Assembly: GCF_024636815.1 (NCBI RefSeq)
Contig: NZ_JAGXGF010000105.1
Coordinates: 1-46,657 of the forward strand
Length of the DNA stretch: 46,657 nt
Direction: 5' to 3'
Origin: Marivirga sp.
GTDB lineage: Bacteria; Bacteroidota; Bacteroidia; Cytophagales; Cyclobacteriaceae
The position numbers and the translations under genes are program-made. Under the pieces are notes generated by a model. That model had not been told where the DNA came from. It ran no database searches and saw only the letters and a program-made list of their open reading frames with translations. Below are positions 41,307-46,657 of the stretch, one piece after another (positions within the stretch are counted from its first letter, which is position 1; each line of letters begins with the position of its first letter).

Positions 41307-41954
41307 TTATAAATCCTCAAACAAGAAGTTATTGATGGCGTATTTAACCAAACCAGCTAAAGTTTTAGAACCAGTTTTTTCCATCAGATTTCTTTTATGA
41401 GCCTCTACAGTTCTGATGCTTATAAATAGTTTATCCGCTATTTCTTGATTACTTAACTCATCAATTATTAATCTTAAAACTTCTTTTTCTCTTTTGGAAA
41501 TGGCAATCACATCAGAATCTTGCTTTTTCTTGCTCATAAAGTCCATGATGGCTTTTGTAGCTTCCTGTGCATAGTATGATTCCCCATTATAAACAGCCTT
41601 TACGGCATCTACAATTTCTTTTTCTCTAGCGTTTTTTAAAAGATAACCAGAAGCGCCAGCCTGCAGCATTTGCTTAACATATTGGCTATCTTTAATCATG
41701 GTGAGTGCAATGATTTTAACAGAAGGGAATTTTTTATTCACCTCAGTTGCTAATTCAACGCCATTCATTTCGGGCATGCTGATATCTGTAAGTAAAATGT
41801 CTACTGCATCAGAATTTTTTTCTAAAAAAATTAATGCCTGTTTTCCATCGCTGGCTTCACCTGCAATTGTGATCTCATGCCCTTCTTTTTCAAGGTAAAA
41901 TCTTATTCCGTCACGAATTAAACGGTGGTCATCAACTAACAAAACTTTTATCAT
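41307..41954 (-). CDS. NarL/LuxR-type response regulator
   Basis: The 215-residue protein has an N-terminal receiver domain (acid pocket Asp8/Asp9, phosphoacceptor Asp57 in ILLTDISMPEMNG, Lys in AGASGYLLKNA) and a C-terminal LuxR-type helix-turn-helix (ISKREKEVLRLIIDELSNQE then IADKLFISIRTVEAHK). It should bind DNA when phosphorylated. The divergent hybrid kinase 44 bp away has the HisKA_3 type that pairs with NarL regulators, which makes it the likely partner. The regulator is followed by the patatin gene. Confidence 0.94.
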   Translation of the reverse strand: MIKVLLVDDHRLIRDGIRFYLEKEGHEITIAGEASDGKQALIFLEKNSDAVDILLTDISMPEMNGVELATEVNKKFPSVKIIALTMIKDSQYVKQMLQAGASGYLLKNAREKEIVDAVKAVYNGESYYAQEATKAIMDFMSKKKQDSDVIAISKREKEVLRLIIDELSNQEIADKLFISIRTVEAHKRNLMEKTGSKTLAGLVKYAINNFLFEDL

Positions 41955-41998
41955 TCCGAAATATAATAATAACTTTATACAACTGTAAAAATTAAACT

Positions 41999-43444
41999 AT
42001 GGAAGATAGTAAAAATATAAAGCCGAAAGTATTTTATTTGGATGATGATGAAATTAATCTTGCCATTCTGGAGGCTAACTTAGAAGAATATTATGAAATA
42101 TTAAGCTTTAGTGATCCCAATAAAGGAATAGATTATCTTAAAAATAATGAAGTTGATGTAATCTTAACCGACCAAATTATGCCTGTGATGGATGGAATAG
42201 AGTTTCTACAGGCCATCAAAGATATTCAACCAAAAGTAGCTAGAATACTATTAACGGGGGTTGTGAATCAGGAAGTCATGATACAAGCCATTAATAAAGT
42301 AAATATTTATAGGTTTCATGAGAAATCTGATGATTATGATGGACTGAAATTTGATATCGATAGTGCATATCAAATGGTGAAAACACTTAGGGAAAAAGAT
42401 TTTTATTATAAAGAACTACAAGAAACTTCTGAAAAATTAAAGATTATTTCAGATAATGTGCCTGCTCAAATTATCCATACTGATATGGATGGAAATATAC
42501 TAGAAATTAATCAAGATAGTAGTGCCTTGACTGTTAATAGTGTAGGAGGAAATATTTCAGCATTTTTACCTGAGGATGAACTTCAAAAGTTTCTTAAAAC
42601 CATGACAGAGGTTAGTGAAACCAAAAAAAGTCATAATATAATTACTCGAGCATTTAATTTTTATGAAAATTTTCAATGGTTTTCAACTGTAATTGGGCCT
42701 CTTCATTCAAAAAATGAACAAAGCGGTTTTTTAATGGTGAGTCAGGATATTACTGACAGGGTAAATCATGAGGAGAAAATCATGTCAGCAGTTATCGAAG
42801 CTGAAGACAGGCAAAAAAGTAAGATTGCACGTGATATACATGATGGTTTACAACAGACCCTTACTATTTCTCTCATGAATTTCGAATCTTTGGATGAAAA
42901 TTCGATTCAAATTACGGAAAAGGAATTTGAGAAATTTCGAAATGGAGTAAGGTTTTTACGAAAAGGACTACAAGAGACTAGAAGCATTGCCTACGAATTG
43001 ATACCTAAATCAGTTGAAGACTTTGGTTTTGTTGAAACCTTAAAGGAGTTAATTGATGAATTAAATAGCTCAATTGACGATACTGAATTTAATTTCTATA
43101 CTAATTTGGAGCAAAGAATTGAGGACCTTAACATTGAATATAATCTTTTTAGAATTACCCAGGAATCACTCAATAATATCATTAAGTATGCTGAGGCTTC
43201 AGAAGTTTTTGTACAGCTGACCTATCATGATAATATTTTACAGCTGACAATAGAGGATAATGGAAAAGGATTTGATGTAGATGAAAAGTTAAATTCCGAC
43301 AGAAGTTTTGGGCTTTTTAATATGCATAAAAGAACTGAAAGTCTATCAGGAAGAATGACAATTGAATCAAAAGAAGGTACCTTGATTTTTGTCGAAATTC
43401 CATTAAAGAAGAAGGATAAATCGAGTGATATTGAATCAAAATAA
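41999..43444 (+). CDS. Hybrid sensor: REC-PAS-HisKA_3 histidine kinase
   Basis: The 481-residue soluble protein starts with a receiver domain (Asp58 in VILTDQIMPVMDG; FHEKSDD replaces the usual KP), then a PAS-like domain (about 145-255, NVPAQIIHTDMDGNILEIN). A HisKA_3 dimerisation domain follows with RDIHDGLQQTL (phospho-His281), and a HATPase domain contains ESLNNIIKYAEASEV and EDNGKGFDV, ending at SFGLFNMHKRTESLSGRM. It has no membrane helix. An N-terminal receiver suggests that it receives phosphate from, or is inhibited by, another kinase. It is divergent from the NarL regulator with 44 bp between and so is presumed to phosphorylate it. Confidence 0.92.
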   Translation: MEDSKNIKPKVFYLDDDEINLAILEANLEEYYEILSFSDPNKGIDYLKNNEVDVILTDQIMPVMDGIEFLQAIKDIQPKVARILLTGVVNQEVMIQAINKVNIYRFHEKSDDYDGLKFDIDSAYQMVKTLREKDFYYKELQETSEKLKIISDNVPAQIIHTDMDGNILEINQDSSALTVNSVGGNISAFLPEDELQKFLKTMTEVSETKKSHNIITRAFNFYENFQWFSTVIGPLHSKNEQSGFLMVSQDITDRVNHEEKIMSAVIEAEDRQKSKIARDIHDGLQQTLTISLMNFESLDENSIQITEKEFEKFRNGVRFLRKGLQETRSIAYELIPKSVEDFGFVETLKELIDELNSSIDDTEFNFYTNLEQRIEDLNIEYNLFRITQESLNNIIKYAEASEVFVQLTYHDNILQLTIEDNGKGFDVDEKLNSDRSFGLFNMHKRTESLSGRMTIESKEGTLIFVEIPLKKKDKSSDIESK

Positions 43445-43513
43445 TGTTTTGATGTAACATAATTTACTCTAAGAGGTTAAATATTAAGTACTTTTTAAAC
43501 AAAACAACACATT

Positions 43514-43801
43514 ATGGACACTACAGATGCTTTAAAGCAAAAACTTACTTCACAAGTAGAAGAATGGAAAGCAGACTTTGATAAACTGAAAGCTGAAACT
43601 AAAGGTGCATATGCTGAAGGTCAGTTAGAAGGAAGTCAAGAAGCTAAAGAATTAGATTCTAAAATAGATGAAGCTAAGACTCTCATTAATAAAGTTGAAA
43701 ATGCTAACGAAGAGGATTTGGAAGAGTTGAAAGCTACCGCAGAAAATAAATTAGATGGCTTGAAAAATGCTTTTCAGAATCTTAAAAATAAATTTAATTA
43801 A
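43514..43801 (+). CDS. 95-residue coiled-coil protein, paralogue B
   Basis: The 95-residue protein is helical and charged: LKQKLTSQVEEWKADFDKLK, AEGQLEGSQEAKELDSKIDE, LKATAENKLDGLKNAFQNLK. No signal sequence or membrane helix. It has the same length as the protein at 36222-36509 and shares the 'EWKADFDKLKAE / ELKTEFELLKAE' core and the hydrophobic spacing. The C-terminal KLDGLKNAFQNLKNKFN could bind membranes. It follows the hybrid kinase gene by 69 bp and is closed by a strong terminator at 43856-43882. I do not recognise a named family. Confidence 0.72.
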   Translation: MDTTDALKQKLTSQVEEWKADFDKLKAETKGAYAEGQLEGSQEAKELDSKIDEAKTLINKVENANEEDLEELKATAENKLDGLKNAFQNLKNKFN

Positions 43802-43855
43802 ACGATACTTTTAATTAAATTACTCTATTGCATTTTAAATTTAGAGTAAAAAAAA

Positions 43856-43882
43856 TAGCCGTTGGAATTTTCCCAACGGCTA
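43856..43882. terminator. Bidirectional intrinsic terminator between the coiled-coil gene and pyk
   Basis: TAGCCGTTGG (43856-43865) and CCAACGGCTA (43873-43882) are perfectly complementary, with A-rich sequence before and seven T after. It serves both convergent genes. Confidence 0.9.
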
Positions 43883-43902
43883 TTTTTTTGAGTTGATTTA
43901 TC

Positions 43903-45339
43903 TTACTTTACCTCAGTTACTTTCAACATATTGGTTCGGTTTCTTTCTTTAATTGGCATACTAGCCATTAAAATGATAATATCGCCACTTTGAACATGTT
44001 TATCCCTCTTCAAAGTCTTTTCAATATCTTCAAAAGTTTGATCTGTGCTTTCATAGTTTTCATAAATATACCCTCGTACTCCCCATACTAAATTGATGGT
44101 TTCTAGTAAATCATGATTAGGCGTAAAAATAAATATTCCCGCTTTAGGTCTGTGACTTGCCAATCTGTAAGCCGTATAACCTGATTTGGTCATCCCAACA
44201 ATTGCTGTAGCATTTGTTTCTTCCGCTAATTTGCAAGCGGTTTGAACTAAATTATCGCTATTAAAAGTATCTGATTCTCTTGAAACATGTCCGTATTTAT
44301 GATAAATAGCATCATGCTTTTCTATACTTGTAATTGTATTTGACATACTCAAAACAGACTCCACTGGATATTGCCCAGCAGCAGATTCAGCTGAAAGCAT
44401 TACTGCATCACCGCCATCTAAAATTGCATTGGCTACATCATTAGTTTCTGCTCTAGTAGGGCGAGGGTTTTCAATCATGCTTTCCATCATCTGAGTAGCT
44501 ACGATTACCGGCTTACAAGCTTCGTTACATTTTCTGATTATCATCTTCTGAGCTAAAGGAACATCCTCCATTGGAATTTCAACACCAAGGTCTCCACGAG
44601 CCACCATAACAGCATCTGTTGCTGCTATAATATTATCAATATCTTTTAAGGCTTCCGGCTTTTCTATTTTAGCTACTACCTTACATTCTTTTCCGTTATA
44701 TTTTATTCTGTTTTTTAAATCAATAACATCTGCAGCAGAACGAACGAAAGATAAGGCTATCCAATCTACTTCGTTTTTTAAGCCGAATTTTAAATCTTCT
44801 AAATCTTTCTCTGTTAAGCTGGGAGCTGAAACATTAGTGTTAGGTAGATTGATTCCTTTCTTGGATTTTAATTCTCCTCCGTAAATAATTTTAGTTTTTA
44901 CTTCAGTTTTATCTGATGAGATTACTTCTAGTTGAATGTTTCCATCATCTATCAAAATGGTATCTCCTTTTTTAACATCCGAAGGTAATCCTTGATAAGT
45001 AGTGGAAGCTTTTTTTGAATCGCCCACCATTTCCTTGGTTGTGATAGTGAATTCATCCCCTTCTTTGATTTCAACACCTCCGTCTTTCATTTCACCACAC
45101 CTAATTTTAGGACCTTGCAAGTCTTGAAGGATGCTGACGTTCGTTCCCCACTCTTTATTTATTTCTGTAATGTACTGAAGTGTTTGCTGGTGAATCTTGT
45201 GGTCACCGTGAGAGAAGTTAAGTCTAAAAACATCTGCACCTGCTTTAATTAATTTTTGCAACATCTCTTTAGTGTTGGAAGCTGGGCCAACGGTTGCTAC
45301 AATCTTTGATTTGTTGAATTTGATGTTTTCTCGTTTCAT
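43903..45339 (-). CDS. pyk: Pyruvate kinase
   Basis: Pyruvate kinase turns phosphoenolpyruvate and ADP into pyruvate and ATP, the last step of glycolysis. The 478-residue protein shows the N-terminal KIVATVGPASNTKEML, the RLNFSHGDH motif, LQDLQGPKIRCGE, the catalytic-loop segment KVVAKIEKPEAL (Lys in the IEKPEA signature), VARGDLGVEIPMEDVPLAQK and the MMESMIENPRPTRAE motif. Length fits the standard bacterial enzyme with a C-terminal allosteric domain. It is preceded by the IPExxxVDY gene on the same strand with a 14-bp gap. Confidence 0.97.
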   Translation of the reverse strand: MKRENIKFNKSKIVATVGPASNTKEMLQKLIKAGADVFRLNFSHGDHKIHQQTLQYITEINKEWGTNVSILQDLQGPKIRCGEMKDGGVEIKEGDEFTITTKEMVGDSKKASTTYQGLPSDVKKGDTILIDDGNIQLEVISSDKTEVKTKIIYGGELKSKKGINLPNTNVSAPSLTEKDLEDLKFGLKNEVDWIALSFVRSAADVIDLKNRIKYNGKECKVVAKIEKPEALKDIDNIIAATDAVMVARGDLGVEIPMEDVPLAQKMIIRKCNEACKPVIVATQMMESMIENPRPTRAETNDVANAILDGGDAVMLSAESAAGQYPVESVLSMSNTITSIEKHDAIYHKYGHVSRESDTFNSDNLVQTACKLAEETNATAIVGMTKSGYTAYRLASHRPKAGIFIFTPNHDLLETINLVWGVRGYIYENYESTDQTFEDIEKTLKRDKHVQSGDIIILMASMPIKERNRTNMLKVTEVK

Positions 45340-45353
45340 TATTTAAATTCTTT

Positions 45354-45779
45354 TTATGTCATTAAGTTCACAACCGATTTTAGTCGATTGGCATCCAAAA
45401 TTTGAATCAAAATTACATTTTTTATTTCACTTAGTGTACTTTTTACATTAAGTATTTCTAATTCTTCTGTATCATCTTGAATTAGAAGGAAATAGTCAAT
45501 GTTTTTCATTTCAGGAATAAGAAAAGCCTGTGGTGCTTCACTTTCATTTAATTTATTTTTTAATAATTTTATAGAAACGTTCTCTGTTTGGTGTTGAAAA
45601 CAAGAGGTATTGAGAAATTGGCCTTTTTTCAATTCTATGAAATGGTCTTTTACCCTTTTTAATGAAAAATTAGTATGCTCATTAATGTGCCATGCCATTT
45701 GGAAATCGGTTAAAGAAGAAGAGATGGCCAATAATTGAAAATCTACACTGAAAGTATCTTGCCATAGTTGTTTATTCAT
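45354..45779 (-). CDS. IPExxxVDY family protein
   Basis: The 141-residue protein carries the naming motif of this Bacteroidota-specific family as LIPEMKNIDYFLLIQ (IPExxxIDY, about residues 87-95). Its N-terminal half has the usual W...FSVDFQLLAISSSLTDF. Family function is unknown. It is regularly found between pyk and acpP/fabF in this phylum, and here lies 14 bp upstream of pyk and is divergent from acpP. The protein may affect central metabolism or acyl-carrier genes, but there is no direct evidence. Confidence 0.9.
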   Translation of the reverse strand: MNKQLWQDTFSVDFQLLAISSSLTDFQMAWHINEHTNFSLKRVKDHFIELKKGQFLNTSCFQHQTENVSIKLLKNKLNESEAPQAFLIPEMKNIDYFLLIQDDTEELEILNVKSTLSEIKNVILIQILDANRLKSVVNLMT

Positions 45780-45872
45780 AGGTTTAAGTTATAAATATTT
45801 CAATTTAATCTAAAACTTGTTGGGTAAAGTTACCCCGGAAAGCAAAATACTTGTACGAAAGGAAAAAAATAG

Positions 45873-45900
45873 TTTGACATTAATGAGGGAAATACATTTC
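45873..45900 (+). promoter_or_regulatory. Promoter of acpP-fabF
   Basis: TTTG (45873-45876), 16 bp, TACATTTC (45893-45900), a 5-of-6 match to the fixed positions of TAnnTTTG. A start near 45907 leaves a leader of roughly 28 nt before the acpP ATG. A second TTTG (45901-45904) follows directly. Confidence 0.5.
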
Positions 45901-45934
45901 TTTGCGGAGTATTTAAAACTAAAATTCTAAAATA

Positions 45935-46171
45935 ATGTCTGAAATAGCACAGAAAGTAAAGGCAATTATCATTGACAAACTCGGAGTAGAAGAGTCAGAA
46001 GTGACTGCAGAAGCAAGTTTCACCAATGATTTGGGAGCAGATTCACTGGACACAGTGGAATTGATCATGGAATTCGAAAAGGAATTCAATATTTCTATTC
46101 CGGATGATCAAGCCGAAAACATTGGTACTGTTGGACAGGCCATTTCTTACTTAGAAGAAAACGTAAAATAA
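45935..46171 (+). CDS. acpP: Acyl carrier protein
   Basis: The 78-residue protein is the acyl carrier of fatty-acid synthesis. The phosphopantetheine attachment site is Ser37 in [16 protein letters not shown], and the surrounding acidic helix II and final helix ([16 protein letters not shown]) are standard. It lies 22 bp upstream of fabF, the common acpP-fabF arrangement. Confidence 0.98.
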   Translation: MSEIAQKVKAIIIDKLGVEESEVTAEASFTNDLGADSLDTVELIMEFEKEFNISIPDDQAENIGTVGQAISYLEENVK

Positions 46172-46193
46172 TTTAATAGCTCAAAATTCATTT

Positions 46194-46657
46194 ATGAATT
46201 TAAAAAGGGTAGTTGTAACGGGACTGGGTGCTTTGACGCCTATTGGAAATTCTGTCGAAGAATATTGGGAGAACTTAGCTGCGGGCAAAAGCGGAGCCGG
46301 TCCCATTACCAAATTTGATGCGTCCAAATTTAAAACGCAATTCGCTTGCGAAGTAAAAAACTTCACGGCTGAGGATTACCTCGATCGTAAAGAAGCTAGA
46401 AAAATGGATCCTTTTACTCAGTATGGTATGATTACCGCTGAGCAAGCAATCCAGGATTCTAAGCTTGATTTATCTAAAATTGATTTAGATAGGGCTGGGG
46501 TAATTTGGGGCTCAGGAATTGGAGGTATAAAAACTTTTCAAGATGAGGTTGATAATTTCGTTACTAACGATAGAAATCCTCGCTTTAATCCATTTTTCAT
46601 ACCAAAGATGATCTCTGACATTTGTGCAGGTCTAATTTCCATTAAATATGGATTTAG
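46194..46657 (+). CDS. fabF: 3-oxoacyl-ACP synthase II (FabF), 5' part only
   Basis: The reading frame opens at ATG 46194 (MNLKRVVVTGLGALTPIGNS) and runs off the window after 154 codons. The family's N-terminal layout is visible: the GLGALTPIG motif, the KSGAGPITKFDASKFKTQFA block, MDPFTQYGMITAEQAIQDS and the GSGIGGIKTF segment. The catalytic Cys and the two His residues lie outside the window. It elongates acyl-ACP with malonyl-ACP and is the usual neighbour of acpP. Confidence 0.93.
   Translation, partial: MNLKRVVVTGLGALTPIGNSVEEYWENLAAGKSGAGPITKFDASKFKTQFACEVKNFTAEDYLDRKEARKMDPFTQYGMITAEQAIQDSKLDLSKIDLDRAGVIWGSGIGGIKTFQDEVDNFVTNDRNPRFNPFFIPKMISDICAGLISIKYGF

Overview
The window looks like chromosomal DNA of a Gram-negative, AT-rich Bacteroidota, most likely a (marine) member of the Cytophagales. 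The clues are the LPS gene kdsB, an IPExxxVDY-family gene between pyk and acpP, DUF4221-like and MORN-repeat envelope proteins, TPR-CHAT and HBM/GAF-type sensor proteins, the near absence of Shine-Dalgarno sites, and several promoters fitting the Bacteroidota TTTG/TAnnTTTG pattern. The taxonomic call is inference. I see no rRNA, tRNA, CRISPR array, prophage or plasmid backbone. Most of the window is ordinary housekeeping and envelope content.

Layout. 1-138: tail of an IS982-type transposase. 198-5035: comEC, a LiuC-like crotonase and recQ, co-directional, converging on a Ppx/GppA phosphatase (5050-5943). 6047-7195: an outer-membrane beta-barrel gene with a clear promoter, a palindromic element in its leader and a strong terminator. 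7200-7535: a gap holding a coding-like but frameshifted minus-strand reading frame. 7536-11435: a TraR/DksA-like zinc-finger gene heading hisH-hisA-hisF-hisIE and two tandem paralogous lipoproteins. 11432-14202 (minus): nfeD, kdsB and an iodotyrosine-deiodinase-type flavoenzyme with all three halotyrosine-binding residues. 14626-16919: a five-LysM protein and a TIGR02757 protein. 17134-19477 (minus): a UspA tandem protein, a 58-residue membrane protein and xseA, joined by two TAATG junctions. 20030-22870: a TPR-CHAT peptidase-like protein. 22921-23093: paired GC-rich palindromes resembling a REPIN.

23225-26977: plsC and three envelope or secreted proteins. 27029-27751: a DUF6364/PIN toxin-antitoxin pair with an operator-like inverted repeat and a perfect 14-bp hairpin inside the toxin gene. 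27754-29934 (minus): a membrane HBM-HAMP-GAF-coil-PAS sensor without an output domain. 30095-34885 (minus): a tight operon of tryptophan 2,3-dioxygenase, a MORN/beta-barrel protein, a COG2509 FAD protein and a CoA-binding protein, divergent from glutaryl-CoA dehydrogenase (35009-36196). 36222-41276: a small coiled-coil protein, a ClC channel, an MscS channel and a patatin-like membrane phospholipase. 41307-43444: a divergent NarL-type response regulator and REC-PAS-HisKA_3 kinase. 43514-46657: a second 95-residue coiled-coil protein, pyk, the IPExxxVDY gene, acpP and the start of fabF.

How the genes work together. The his genes form the late-pathway half of histidine synthesis (PRPP-adduct hydrolysis through IGP synthase). 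acpP, fabF and plsC serve lipid synthesis, and kdsB serves LPS. Tryptophan dioxygenase and glutaryl-CoA dehydrogenase are both steps of aromatic/lysine amino-acid breakdown. No large undescribed system is obvious. The best leads are the translationally coupled Usp/58-residue/XseA unit, the hairpin inside the PIN gene, the frameshifted small frame at 7213-7367, the halotyrosine dehalogenase, the TDO-MORN-FAD-CoA operon and the several dispersed-repeat-like palindromes.
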